Assembly (NCBI GenBank): GCA_964017155.1
Contig: OZ024865.1
Coordinates: forward strand, 45,612,051 to 45,676,050
Direction of reading: 5' to 3'
DNA length: 64,000 nucleotides
From: Oasisia sp. SBJ-2009
Taxonomy: Eukaryota > Annelida > Polychaeta > Sabellida > Siboglinidae
Positions 46,801-57,118 of the stretch are shown here, piece by piece; positions within the stretch are counted from its first letter, which is position 1, and each line of letters starts with the position of its first letter. The notes beneath the pieces are model-generated. The model was not told the origin of the DNA. It ran no database searches and was given only the letters and a program-made list of their open reading frames with translations. A program made the translations under genes and the position numbers.

Positions 46801-49800
46801 AAAAAACTCTATTGGTGTATTCATCGACCTACAAAAGGCTTTTGATACAGTAGACCACCAACTGTTAGGTACGAAACTGGATTTCTATGGTATTCGCAGA
46901 GTTGCTTACCAATGGATAAGGAGTTATTTATCAAACAGATCGCAATACGTTAGTTATGAAGGACATAAATCCGAACTATTACCAATACAGTGTGGTGTTC
47001 CTCAAGGATCTATCTTAGGTCCGCTATTGTTTACAATATATGTTAACGATATGTGTAATGTATCGAAGCTACTGAAGTTTATTTTATTCGCCGACGACAC
47101 AAATATATTTCATAGTCATAGTAAATTACCAGATTTAGTAAGTGAACTAAATACGGAGCTTGATAAGATGTACAAGTGGTTTTGTGTAAACAAACTGTTA
47201 TTAAATATTGCTAAAACGAATTATATATTATTTGGCAGATATACCCATCAACAAGATGTTGCTATCATTATCAATAATGTTACTCTACAGAGAGTTCAAG
47301 CCACTAAATTTCTTGGCGTCTTAATTGATGAATCGTTAAACTGGAAGAACCACATTAACATGGTGAAATCCAAGCTATCGAAAGTAGCGTCTGTTATATA
47401 AAAAGTTAACCATTGTATCGACCACTCCAGCATGCGTACTCTATATTGTTCATTGTTTTTACCTCACTTAATGTATTGTTGTGAAATATGGGGAAACACA
47501 TATGTGACAAACATACAATGTATTATATTAATACAGAAAAGAGTAATTAGACTGATCCACGGTGCCAATCGATGGGATCATACAAATAACTTGTTCTATG
47601 AGTATCGCATTCTTAAATTCAATGATATAATTGAACTAAAAACAATTATATTTATGTTTGATGCCTATCATGATGGTTATCATACGATCTTCAACAGTTA
47701 TTTGTAAAATATATTCCATTATATTCTACACGTAGAACACATCAATTCATCAGAGAAAATGTCCGCATAAATATGAGAGCAATGTCCATAACTGTACTCG
47801 GCGTGAAATTGTGGAATTCTCTCAACGAATCGCTTGTTAGCATAATGTCCAAATATAAATTTAAACGGCATTACATTAATATTCTCATAGGCAAATATAC
47901 CATGTAAACATACTTGATTATTACGACAAATTTACATTTGTTGTGTGGACATATTTATTTGTTGTGTCATTATAATAAAAAAAACTAAGAATTACCACTT
48001 ATCATTTTTATGAAAAGTGTTAACGGGGTAGACACATATAAGTGTTTCACTTCATGTCAACTCCTTTTCAAAACATATTTCTTAATTGTATTTCATTCGT
48101 ACCATGTTACTTATTATTTGTATTTGTATTGCTTGCTTTTTAATTTTGTGTGTTTTGAAATAAATTGAATTGAATTGAATTGAATTGAATTGAATTGAAT
48201 TGAACTGAACTGAACTGAACTGAACTGAACTGAACTGAACTGAACTGAACTGAACTGAACTGAACTGAACTGAACTGAACTGAACTGAACTGAACTGAAC
48301 TGAACTGAACTGAACTGAACTGAACTGAACTGAACTGAACTGAACTGAACTGAACTGAACTGAACTGAACTGAACTGAACTGAACTGAACTGAACTGAAC
48401 TGAACTGAACTGAACTGAACTGAACTGAACTGAACTGAACTGAACTGAACTGAACTGAACTGAACTGAACTGAACTGAACTGAACTGAACTGAACTGAAC
48501 TGAACTGAACTGAACTGAACTGAACTGAACTGAACTGAACTGAACTGAACTGAACTGAACTGAACTGAACTGAACTGAACTGAACTGAACTGAACTGAAC
48601 TGAACTGAACTGAACTGAACTGAACTGAACTGAACTGAACTGAACTGAACTGAACTGAACTGAACTGAACTGAACTGAACTGAACTGAACTGAACTGAAC
48701 TGAACTGAACTGAACTGAACTGAACTGAACTGAACTGAACTGAACTGAACTGAACTGAACTGAACTGAACTGAACTGAACTGAACTGAACTGAACTGAAC
48801 TGAACTGAACTGAACTGAACTGAACTGAACTGAACTGAACTGAACTGAACTGAACTGAACTGAACTGAACTGAACTGAACTGAACTGAACTGAACTGAAC
48901 TGAACTGAACTGAACTGAACTGAACTGAACTGAACTGAACTGAACTGAACTGAACTGAACTGAACTGAACTGAACTGAACTGAACTGAACTGAATTGAAT
49001 TGAATTACACTCATCAGGACTACATTGGACATAAGTGTACGTTTGTGTGCTTTCACGTATTTATCCTCGGTAATATTAAACATAATATGCTGATTCTTAT
49101 ATTTGCTTTTGCATCTGAACTATGTTTAACTGTCATGTATATACGTTTTACCAAATAAACTCAAACAATCACAGGCAGGGACGAGCGCACGCACGGACAC
49201 ACGCACTTGGTGAACCGAAATCATGTTGTTCATTTTGGTTAATGAGCAGTAATTCTTAAGAAAGATGTATTACATGACGCTAATGACAACATGCATTCCA
49301 CACGTAAGCGTGACTACTTCTTCTTCTCCTTCTTTTTCGTCTCCTTCTTATTCATATTCTTCTTTTGCTTTATCTTCTCCTCCTCCTCCTCCTCCTTCTT
49401 CTTCTTCTTATTCTTCTTCTTTTTCGTCTTCTTCTTCTTCTTCTGTGCGTAATTGTCGATCGTTGGAATCGTGAATCTCATTCGCGGCCGTGCGTTTAAT
49501 CGAGCTGTTGTGTAAGGGTCTTCGCTGGCTCAATAGAGTTCACCTTCGGCTTCTATCATGGTAATAAATGAACTGTTCTTTTCCCAAAAGGCGGTCAATG
49601 ATATCACATGAGTTACGAGCGATCATTATGCGTCATCCGTGGACCAGATAAATCATATTTCATTCACACGATTAAAATCATCTAGATTAGTAAAACAGCG
49701 TGCCTGACGATTAATGATCAAGATAGTAATGTTCGATATGCTTACCCGAGGCCGCCAACGCGAGCATGGCGTAGAGAACAACGACGAGTTTGCCGGACAC

Positions 49801-49803
49801 CAT
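37577..49803 (-). CDS. Secreted chitin-binding type-2 (CBM14) protein with a novel C-terminal domain, 5 exons
   Basis: Exons on the minus strand: 49803-49746, 44227-44171, 42767-42561, 38581-38327, 37878-37577. All four introns are phase 1 with GT-AG sites, and the join gives an open frame of 292 aa. Residues 1-19 are a signal peptide, 20-39 a linker, 47-102 a peritrophin-A/CBM14 domain whose six cysteines (51, 65, 71, 82, 95, 102) have the type-2 spacing, 103-107 a proline run, and 108-292 a Cys-containing domain I do not recognise. CBM14 domains bind chitin in gut linings, cuticle, or microbial walls. Uniform phase 1 suits exon shuffling. A broken relative lies at 29930-32094. The signal-peptide exon is joined across a 5.5-kb intron by phase and splice signals only, so it is the least certain link. 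Confidence 0.83.
38327..38581 (-). CDS. Chitin-binding gene exon 4: first half of the unrecognised C-terminal domain
   Basis: Acceptor TTTGTCCGTCAG, donor GTAAGT, phase 1 both sides, 255 nt. It encodes an acidic block (NLEDSDLGEDYIDG), then beta-rich text with C150 and C163 and VFGFGLVDDDD. No known domain was recognised. Confidence 0.8.
38661..39800. repeat. G/T-rich 6-bp array (GTGCGT)n with GCGTTTGAGT variants
   Basis: 38661-39140 is a patchwork of GT, GTGCGT and GCGTTTGAGTGT units in which a block starting GCGTGTGGGTGT recurs at 38771, 38915 and 39013. From about 39140 to 39798 the array is pure GTGCGT, about 110 units. It lies in intron 3 of the chitin-binding gene. Confidence 0.97.
39890..40790. 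repeat. Pentanucleotide array (GTTGC)n
   Basis: A few GTTGT units lead into about 165 nearly perfect GTTGC units, then seven GCTGC units (about 40732-40765), three GTTGC and a decay into GTTGT. All frames are open because the period of 5 contains no stop, so the long plus-strand and minus-strand frames here are not genes. Confidence 0.97.
40829..42367. repeat. Heptanucleotide array (GTTGTTT)n with homogeneous variant blocks
   Basis: 7-bp units arranged as runs of one variant after another: GTTGTTT (about 40849-41096), GTTTTTT, GTTGTGT (four), GTTGTTT (about 41151-41640), a disturbed T-rich patch, GTTGTGT (about 41697-41825), GTTGCTT (about 41826-41930), GTTGTTC, GCTGTTC (about 41991-42145), and GTTGTTC (about 42146-42355). 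It is contiguous with the 5-bp and 6-bp arrays, in intron 3 of the chitin-binding gene. Confidence 0.97.
42561..42767 (-). CDS. Chitin-binding gene exon 3: CBM14 domain
   Basis: Acceptor CCATTCTTACAG, donor GTAAGA, phase 1 both sides, 207 nt. It encodes one complete chitin-binding type-2 domain: C-x13-C-x5-C-x10-C-x12-C-x6-C with the aromatic/Gly core (YVTCSNG) and PCPANLAWD, then a five-proline linker. Two extra cysteines (47 and 62) are not part of the standard set. Confidence 0.92.
43055..43235. repeat. 20-bp minisatellite (GAAGATGACGTTGGGGACGA)
   Basis: About 9 units with few substitutions, in intron 2 of the chitin-binding gene. Not found in the duplicated copy near 30280. Confidence 0.95.
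44171..44227 (-). CDS. Chitin-binding gene exon 2: short linker
   Basis: A 57-nt exon with acceptor TTTGCGCAG and donor GTAGGT, phase 1 on both sides. It encodes an acidic linker ending in NVCP. The exon and its donor region are recognisable in the pseudogene copy at 32038-32094, which supports it as a real duplicated exon. Confidence 0.78.
44370..44711 (+). pseudogene. L1-type ORF1 fragment (RRM and C-terminal domain)
   Basis: The frame resembles L1 ORF1p from the RRM onward: IERAHRTGP, RPRTIIVRF, ARK, then VNEDLS, RRKEL and YDRLVV. The coiled-coil half is missing. The frame overlaps the start of the following ORF2-like frame at 44695. Confidence 0.75.
44695..47908 (+). pseudogene. LINE ORF2: endonuclease and reverse transcriptase, several breaks
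   Basis: Pieces 44695-45552, 45558-46415 and 46553-47401, then continuing to about 47908. The N-terminal 120 residues are acidic and Asn/Ser-rich before the endonuclease begins at HFNARS. RT catalytic FADD lies near 47090. The breaks look like single-base changes, so the insertion is fairly young. Confidence 0.86.
48166..49007. repeat. Pentanucleotide array (GAACT)n grown from a LINE 3' tail
   Basis: The array begins as seven or so GAATT units at the LINE 3' end, becomes about 157 perfect GAACT units, and ends with three GAATT units near 48992-49007. The minus-strand open frame of 333 codons with a five-residue period is an artefact of stop-free pentamers. Confidence 0.95.
49315..49445. repeat. 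Polypyrimidine tract (TTC/TCC)n
   Basis: About 130 bp almost purely C and T on the plus strand, so purine-rich on the transcribed strand of the chitin-binding gene, 300 bp into intron 1. Such mirror-like tracts can form triplex DNA. Confidence 0.85.
49746..49803 (-). CDS. Chitin-binding gene exon 1: signal peptide
   Basis: Nineteen codons from ATG (49803-49801) encode MVSGKLVVVLYAMLALAAS, a textbook signal peptide. The donor GTAAGC follows one extra base (phase 1). An ATTTAAA element at 49843-49837, about 35 bp upstream of the ATG, could serve as a TATA-like box with a very short leader. Confidence 0.78.
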
Positions 49804-50044
49804 CTTGCTTATTGTCGCTTCACCAGTAGTCGGGTCTTTAAATGGAAGCGCAGGTCAAGTGTCGTGTGCAGCAATGTGTCGTAAAGGTGTCAGCCACGGA
49901 CTAGGGAGTGACGCCGTTATATTGTATTACATTGACCCCCTTTGTTGAGTCGCTGATCACCGTGTCGACATCGACGAATTGGGCTGATGTCGTCGTAACG
50001 ACTGCTATATGAATGAGTCCAGAACACACCCTCGTAAATACATG

Positions 50045-50048
<4 letters not shown>

Positions 50049-50113
<65 letters not shown>
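50049..50113. repeat. (TA)n microsatellite
   Basis: About 32 TA units, 250 bp upstream of the chitin-binding gene start. Confidence 0.96.
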
Positions 50114-50116
<3 letters not shown>

Positions 50117-50391
50117 GTCCATCGGGTTCTTTAATCTGCAACGAACTATGGTAGGGTTTGGCAAACAACTGCTTGGGAATGTCTAGAGTTACCATAAAAC
50201 GACACCGTTATGTCAGTAACAGGTCAAACAGTGGTAGTGACTTCGCGAGAATATTCACCACAACAAAGTAGTACTGCAACTCTATGATGTTGTGTACTGA
50301 AGTTAATTAATTAAAATATACAAATACTACAAAACGTCGACAACTGACGACGAGAGTTTATGCACAAAGGTGAACTACATATATAATAATA

Positions 50392-50395
<4 letters not shown>

Positions 50396-50459
<64 letters not shown>
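50396..50459. repeat. (TA)n microsatellite
   Basis: About 31 TA units following AATAATAAATA. Confidence 0.96.
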
Positions 50460-50461
<2 letters not shown>

Positions 50462-50684
50462 GCAGGTGTACAGGCCACGCCTCTATATTTAAACTTGTAA
50501 TACGATAGCTACTGACGTCGACAACTGTTTCGAATATGTTACGAACTGGTCATTTATTAAATACAATCCCCTCTGTTAGCCGTAGGCCATCAAAAGAATT
50601 ACGATGTACTAAAGTTAGACTAAAAACGCGGAACTGAGCGCCTTTTTCACCTCAGCGTACACAATACACCCAAATCCGCTTACA

Positions 50685-50833
50685 CGCATGCATGCACGAA
50701 GGAACGCACACACAAGCACGAACACACATACATGCGCACGTCTCACGTGCACGAATGAACGCACGCATGCAAGGATAGGGACACCCACGTACACGGACAC
50801 GCTCGCTCACGCACACACAGACACGCAACCGCA

Positions 50834-50898
<65 letters not shown>

Positions 50899-51000
50899 CA
50901 CACACACACAAATGCACACACACAAATGCACACACAAATACACACACAAAACGCACAAACGTTCACAAAGTTCACACACGCACACACGCCCACATATCCC
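50685..51000. repeat. CA-rich degenerate microsatellite
   Basis: Imperfect CGCA, CACA and CAAACACA text. The flank before it (ACCTCAGCGTACACAATACAC, about 50650) resembles 32907-32930, so it may be a distant copy of the locus preceding the array at 32924. Confidence 0.75.
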
Positions 51001-51024
51001 CACACCCGCCCGCGATCGCTCACA

Positions 51025-51150
51025 CATGGCTGCCAGTGGCCAGCTGGTTCATGTCACACACCAAAGTCCAAATCACACCCAAGTTAGGGTAAATTACACC
51101 TAGCCAGTAGGAACGGTTGCATGACATACATCCAGCTAGGTCATGTCACA
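51025..51150. repeat. Dispersed repeat shared, in opposite orientation, with 53650-53800
   Basis: Shared words are CCAGTGGCC, a variant of GGTTGCATGACA, CACCCAAGTTAGG and GGTAAA followed by CACCTA or CCCCTA, in the same order on opposite strands. The copy at 53650-53800 abuts the LINE fragment at 53800. The nature of the repeat is unknown. Confidence 0.5.
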
Positions 51151-51199
51151 AGTTAGGCGGAACTTTCTGGGACAACTCAAAGCAGCCCCAACTGCAGCT

Positions 51200-53640
51200 G
51201 GGTGACTCACAGCGCGTTGTATCTATGGTAGCAGTGGTTTACTGCTTGTATAAAGTCTACGACTGTCCTTATAAGCATGAACATAAGGGTGTTTACTTAC
51301 ATGTCAGTCTGTCAATGTTGAATGGTAATTACTAAATATTGACAAATTAAATTGCTATTATTATTAAATTAGTTGTTACTTTGCATTTATTACCACTGTA
51401 TTTGTGATTGTACACAGTTCATAGTGACAGTATGTATATATTCATCAATATGGACATTATGGCATTTTACTAAGATGTGTAGGTCTATCAAAGTAGCGTG
51501 CTTATCATAAAATATTGATTAATTAATTAAATTATTGTTAAATTTATTACTGCATTCAATGCATTTCAAAACACTGCTAACAGTATTTTAACCTCATGGA
51601 TCCTGAACCCCGATCTTTCGAGGTGTTACACTAGTTGTACACTAATCCCTAAATGTCTCTAGCTTTTCGCGATAACTCCATTAAATTATACTCGGGTGTA
51701 GATAGGACGTGATCGACTGCCCTTATTATTTGACTATACTATGTCTTCGAGCCTACAGATGTTAGACCACAATAACGTGCTCGTCCGCCATTACCCAAAG
51801 AGTACCCTAAAATAGCATTGTGCAGGTTGTCTGAATTTCTGTGAAGACGTATGTATTGTGAAGTGACTAGACATTATGGTTGTGTGCAGAGTGGCATCAT
51901 AGCTGTATAATTACAGCAGATAACAGTCGGTGTTTGTGTGCGTTTTGATACATTTGTCATTTAGATTGGTGATGTCAGAACGATAGGTCACTGTCTGATT
52001 CTAGATGAAATGAAGGGATGTCAAGTTTAAACGTGGTTTGTGGGAATCTGGAGTATTATAATTTTACGAGTATTGCACGGCTCGTCTATCAGTGGAGTAT
52101 AAATAAGCTGTGAAATGTTCGATAACAGGTATATTTAAATTCGATAGGAAATGAAGGACATATTATAATGCCTGCCTATAGAAAACGCAACTATGGTCTA
52201 AATGGTAAGGCTTACATCAGTTCAGCTCTCCAACGTAGTGCAATCAGCATCGATATATAACAACGCAGAAGATTCAGGCCCCACAGCGTGGGTGAGCAGT
52301 TTAAATGGCGACAACTTACACGCATTAGTCGGTAATACACGTAAGCATATCCAAGTATATGTCTTAATGACAATTAAAGTGAGATACCAAATTGCTGCCC
52401 CCACAGTTTGACATCGGGTCATTCTTAGGAAGGGCCGATTAAGTTACTCTTTCAATCATCTTAATTACTTTCTATCAAACGCGGCGTCCGGTTATCCGGG
52501 GGTGCGACGATTAAATTACTAATTAATTGTTTTATTTAATTTAATACGGCTCTCCACTCTCACGAATGTTTCCGGTTGTCATTCACCTCGTTTAACCTTA
52601 ACTAATCCCTTAAATAAACATCCTTTAATTAAATACCGTGGATGTACGTTACAAGGGGAGTTGCCGACAGTTTGCCACCAAGTATTCATATATTAAATGA
52701 GAAAAACGGTATTTACTAGCTGACAGCCGTGGTTGACATCGGCGAGACTTCTGTATGTTCTGAGTTGTATTAGCCACACACAGTCACACACACAAAACAG
52801 ATTTTCATGTTTCTTGTCATCTTATTTTTTGTTTGGATTTTTGACATCAATGATATTCTAATTATATTAAGTAATTTATGCAGACACACAACATTAATTA
52901 TGATGCCACAGTGTCGGCAAATTTATTCTGATTCATACAATATAATTTTGTTTTATACTTGCATGTGCTATATTCCACATAGTACTTGATATGGCAGTGA
53001 CATTATTTGCATACACTAGTTCAATCCAGATATGAAAAAGACAGCACCAACTTACTAAGATACATAATATATAAGCCCAATTGATGTATACATATCTTTT
53101 ACTCATAGAAGATACCTGATATATTGCAATGAAATAATAACAGATAAGATAATTGTTTGTAATTATGGAAGAAATTGTAAAGCAAAACTGATTTTTATAT
53201 TTATTGTCGGCCATCTTGAACCTTTGACGTATGTAAATTATATATTAATTAATTTCAATTAGTCAAACAACAATGATTTATACACCATTATGTAGATAAT
53301 TCCTTTCTGGTTCAGACAATGTAAACTCTTATATAATTAAAGCTCATTTCCAGTTTTTTTTAGGTCCTCCACACTCCGCAAAGTCGTCGATAGAGCGTTG
53401 ACCTCTGCCGTCACAGCATTCCATCCCTTTTTCTTTCCCTGTTCGACAAGGTTGATTTGAATCGGCCTTTTAATAGTTTTTATATTTGGCCGTATACCTG
53501 TATTAAGGCCAAACCTCAGCATGAGAAAGGTTGTCCTTATAATTTCGCTGTTGTATCACTGCTTCCACCATGAGGACTGTCAAAGGTGAAATGAATTATG
53601 GTAAGATTTGTTCTAAAAAAAAACGCGGCAATCCGCTTAT
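51200..53640. other. No gene seen
   Basis: AT-rich sequence without convincing exons, RNA genes or known repeats. Open frames here are short and have no coding character. Confidence 0.5.
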
Positions 53641-53799
53641 CTGTTACTCGGGCCGGTATCCCCTAGTTGGGCGGCATCTGGGTGGCTGTTGTGCACCGCA
53701 CCCAGTGCGGTCACCCAGCTAGGTGACAACTAGAGAGATAGGGGTATTTTTACCGCCTAACTTGGGTGCGTGTCATGCAACCGGCCACTGGTCTCTAAA

Positions 53800-54240
53800 G
53801 CGGCTGTCAGGTCAAGCATGAACAACGCAGTAACACAACCACGGTCGATTGCGCACGGAATGTCATTGTGGACCTTAATCAGCGCCGTCTCAGTTGAATG
53901 GTCTTGCAGGTATGCGGACTGAAACTAGTCGTGTAAGTTACTTTTTACAAGTAGACAGTCAGCTGTTTTGCAACGACGCGCGCGATTACTTAGTAAATAA
54001 ATGGCAGATTTGAAATAGGCCGACATTTTTGTAATGACTCCGGATTTTTCCCTGTCTTCTTGAGTAGTGGCGAGATGTGGCTGGTCTTGTATTTCTCCGG
54101 CATGACGGACGACTGCAGTAATGTCACAACGATGTGTGACAGGATGGGCAGAGGTTCCTTGATCAAATCTTTAACCAGCCAGGTTGGAGCTGGGTCAAGA
54201 TTGCAGGGTTTCATAGCGCTGAAATAACATTGCATGACAT
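53800..54240 (-). pseudogene. Antisense LINE reverse transcriptase fragment
   Basis: Minus-strand translation shows CNLDPAPTWLVK, ISPLLKKTG and CRPISNLPF (54235-53990), then, in another frame, HSTETALIKVHND and ALFMLDLTAAL (about 53930-53800). This is the fingers-palm start of an L2/CR1-type RT. Everything after the first active-site aspartate block is missing. Confidence 0.85.
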
Positions 54241-54840
54241 TTATACCTCGCCTTAATATATTGAAATTTGACTTGTGGAAATCGAGAGAGGCGCAAACAA
54301 ATGCAATCTGAGATATGGTAAAAGTGATGCAATGTTGTTCTTGTAGGAATGGAAGAGTATGTATCTTCTATGAATATGTAATTATCCAGACAAATATTGT
54401 ATCAGGTTTCACACTTATGTATTTTTAAGTATTTCGTTTTAAGTATTCAATTGTGGGTTTTTTCAAGTTTAATTTGTGATTATTAAAAAGGGGCTCCCAT
54501 TTTAGCGACATGATGTCTTAATGGGAGTCTATTTGATCTATACGTAATTACTTATTATGTTAACTATATTAATATTTACATTTGCGGTCAGAAATAAAGA
54601 AATATTTCAGTCTGTATGTCTGAAAATATCAGTATAAATCTTATTGAAGTATCGCATTTACCTGCGACCAGTCCATATATTGCGCGCGACTACTTCAAAT
54701 TATTAGGTATTTAGTCAATGGCTCAACATCTGACGCTGTGTCCGGTAGTTTCAATCCAATATACGAACAATGTACTCAACCAACAAAAGTGTAACTTGAA
54801 AAGTTATTCAGCATTTCAATACATGGAATCTTTTTAACAG
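54240..54840. other. No gene seen
   Basis: AT-rich; it would be the upstream intron if the TSP1 block that follows is an exon. Confidence 0.5.
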
Positions 54841-55013
54841 TGAACGGTGCGTGTGGAGTCCATGGTCAGACTGGTCCACTTGTTCTGTCACGTGCGGTGG
54901 TGGACAAGAGCGGAGGACCCGTCGCTGCGACAACCCGGCACCGAAGGACGGAGGCGCCGATTGTAGCGGAAATCACACGGAATCACGAATTTATAACAGT
55001 ATTATATGTCCAG
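54841..55013 (+). CDS. Orphan exon: thrombospondin type-1 (TSP1) domain
   Basis: Acceptor CTTTTTAACAG before 54841 and donor GTAAGA after 55013 frame a 173-nt exon (one base, 57 codons, one base). It encodes a TSP1 repeat: [17 protein letters not shown] with the tryptophan ladder, the RRTRRC arginine layer partner, and a C-terminal ICPG. TSP1 domains serve extracellular adhesion and matrix proteins. The incoming phase (2) differs from the usual phase 1 of TSP1 exons, and no partner exon was found in the window, so it may be a stranded exon of a broken gene or part of a gene with distant exons. Confidence 0.7.
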
Positions 55014-55302
55014 GTAAGAATCTTTCAATCGCATAACTTATACCAATCTTCCTTTTATCATAATTATAAATACGTAGCGCATAAAACAAAAAGGAAGAAG
55101 CAGAAAATGGCTGTTGTTGCAACCACATATACAAATTTGTTTATTTCCTCCAAACCCGTCACATACTTGACCAACCTAAACTTATTAACCTATTCTATTC
55201 ACACAATTTCTCCAACCAACCCACCAAATTAATTAATAAAAAAGATGATAAAGTACATTAAAACCGATAGATAATGGTTAGCATTATATTGATAATGCTT
55301 CT

Positions 55303-55400
55303 ATAGGGCTCGGTGGCCGAGTAATTAGAGTGCCTGACTCCCTGGGGTTCGAATCAAAATGCTTGCAAGTCGGTGGTTCGGTACTGATACAGAAACCGTG
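55303..55400 (+). mobile_element. tRNA-derived SINE, family 2, fragment
   Basis: The head GGCTCGGTGGCCGAGTAATTA (degenerate A box) and GGGGTTCGAAT (B box) is followed by GTCGGTGGTTCGGTACTGATA, the same order as in 20690-20795 on the minus strand. Only the head and start of the body are kept. Confidence 0.65.
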
Positions 55401-55890
55401 TCGAAACTTGGGCAAATTCGTTCAGTCTTCGGTATTACCGGCATATATTCGGTTTTGTTGTTATTCATACATATGTAGTTAGATGCAGTCCACATATTGA
55501 CAATATCTAAACAGTATTTCATGCGTCGTAGAGTAGATTATAATGCTGTCGCAGTTAGATCAAAATGACATTACAAATGCAGGTCATCAGCGTAGTGATG
55601 AAAACAAAATAATGATGTCCCCTATGGGCTGCACGTACAGTGACAATAGCGTTGACCTCAGCACTGATCCTTGCGGGACACCAGATGTAACACGTGTTGT
55701 ATTTGTTGACGCATCACGAATGACAACTCGCTCGATCCGACCGTCCAGATAGGATTGCTGCCAGGCAAGCGCCTTGCCAACAAAGCCGTAACGAAACTGA
55801 AGCCGCCGGATCATTGTGTTGTGGTTGACAGTGTCACAGGTATTTTCATGTACGTTTTCATAGCATAAGCAGTTAGATGCCGACATTAAG
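55400..55890 (-). pseudogene. Antisense LINE reverse transcriptase fragment
   Basis: Minus strand: DTVNHNTMIRRLQFRYG, QSYLDGR and SGVPQGSVL (about 55850-55640), then, after a deletion that removes the YADD region, ASNYICMNNNKTEYMP (about 55500-55440). A typical L2/CR1-like RT with an internal deletion. Confidence 0.85.
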
Positions 55891-56079
55891 AAAGAATATA
55901 CAATTCCCGAGGAGGTATCAACTAACTTGTCTCTTCTTTGGATTTTTATCTGAACGGCCTTTTCCAGTACGTCTCTTCACGACGGCATTGAACCGCCGCA
56001 ATATATCTCTCTGCGTGGACGGTAGATTCTAACTTGGCAGGAATTGTTGTGACGTTATCGTCGTGGGGGTAGCGTGAGA

Positions 56080-56860
56080 GCGACTCGGCCTTTTGCAAGA
56101 GCACTTATAAATATAGCTGCAATGTAAGAAGCCCACAATTCAATATCTTCACGATCGCAACTACCCCCTATTCGACGGAATCGAGCCTTCCACTGAAATG
56201 GTTTCTCTTCCACTGCAATGTTTCGCATGATCATTGCTCGCGTCAGCCTTTGGTGGACGGTCGATTCATGTCACTATAGGAATCGAGTCTTCGCCGCGTC
56301 GAATATATTTGCCGGCCGATCCTCCCCCAGCATCATATGTTTGAACCAAAGCCGCTTCTTCCGGTGGGGTAATTCACGCCGCACCCTGTCTGGTACGTAT
56401 GCTGAAGACGTCATCAAGCTCTTTAAACCACATATGTTTGTCTTGTGAGTCGTAAACCAAGAGGATATAGTTTATCTCTTCGTGTAGGTCGACGTGTTGT
56501 CTGCTGCCGTCGCTGCAGGACGCAACGCTGACTTCTATCGCTGCCAGTTGCGGCAGTAGCTGACAGTATAACTCACGAAACTTGTCGACAACCCCTATCG
56601 TGTTCTTCAGAAGACCTTGCGCTATTTCCCGCGCATCATAATCCTTTTTCACGCTTTAAAAACGGGCAGCGATACTCCTTATCCGTCTCACAGCTTTGTG
56701 CAATCGTGCGTGGCGCGCGAGCAAAGCCGGAGTACCAATGTTCGCCCTCAACTGTGACGCGGTGTGTCACTTCACTGTCTCGAGAAAACTCGGCCACACG
56801 GCCACCGATCAACAATTCACAAACTTCTGACGCTATCTTAGTGAGGTAAAACGACACGTG
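56080..56860 (-). pseudogene. Broken coding-like stretch of unknown family
   Basis: On the minus strand, 56857-56636 and 56652-56374 are open frames with protein-like composition that join if one frame change is allowed at an A5 run near 56647. A third frame continues from about 56400 to 56280 (ELPHRKKRLWFKHM, GEDRPANIFDAAKTRFL) to two adjacent stops, and reopens to a stop near 56075 (ALAKGRVALTLPPRR). I do not recognise the family; a decayed gene or mobile-element protein is possible. It is not one of the LINE RT families in this window. Confidence 0.4.
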
Positions 56861-57118
56861 TCGGCCTAGCCTCGGTTACCCAGGCTTTGTGAGGTGACAG
56901 CACTATCAAGCCCTTCACATACATCTGGGAACACTATATGCTCTGACTTTGTGACGGGCACGGTGGTCTTACCCCATATTAGAGTAGATACCCTGATTGG
57001 CTCTCAGGCCAAATTTGAAATATAAAGATACATAATGACACCTGAAAATTAAACAGAAACTGAAGCCTTCAACAGTGGCGTCAGTGCACTGTTAAAAAAG
57101 CCAAGTTCGGTGTCGAAA

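Larger units (their letters stand above)
44360..48165 (+). mobile_element. LINE with an L1-type ORF1 piece and a CR1/Rex/Jockey-like ORF2, inactivated
   Basis: The element is antisense within intron 1 of the chitin-binding gene. It starts within ORF1 (5'-truncated or with decayed 5' end), then ORF2 with endonuclease (FNARS, SETWT, GGGVALY, CGDFN, SDHLP) and RT (GFRGEMSTTHA, FIDLQKAFDTVD, GVPQGSILGP, FADDTN). Frame breaks lie near 45550 and 46410, and a TAA replaces a sense codon at 47399-47401. The C-terminal part reads on to about 47908. The 3' end is a GAATT pentamer tail that runs into the large array at 48166. Confidence 0.85.

Noticed and set aside
48082..49083. A 333-codon minus-strand frame with a five-residue period
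   Set aside because: Caused by the (GAACT)n array; no start context, splice site or non-repeat coding text.
49265..49474. A 69-codon Ser/Pro-rich plus-strand frame
   Set aside because: Generated by the polypyrimidine tract.
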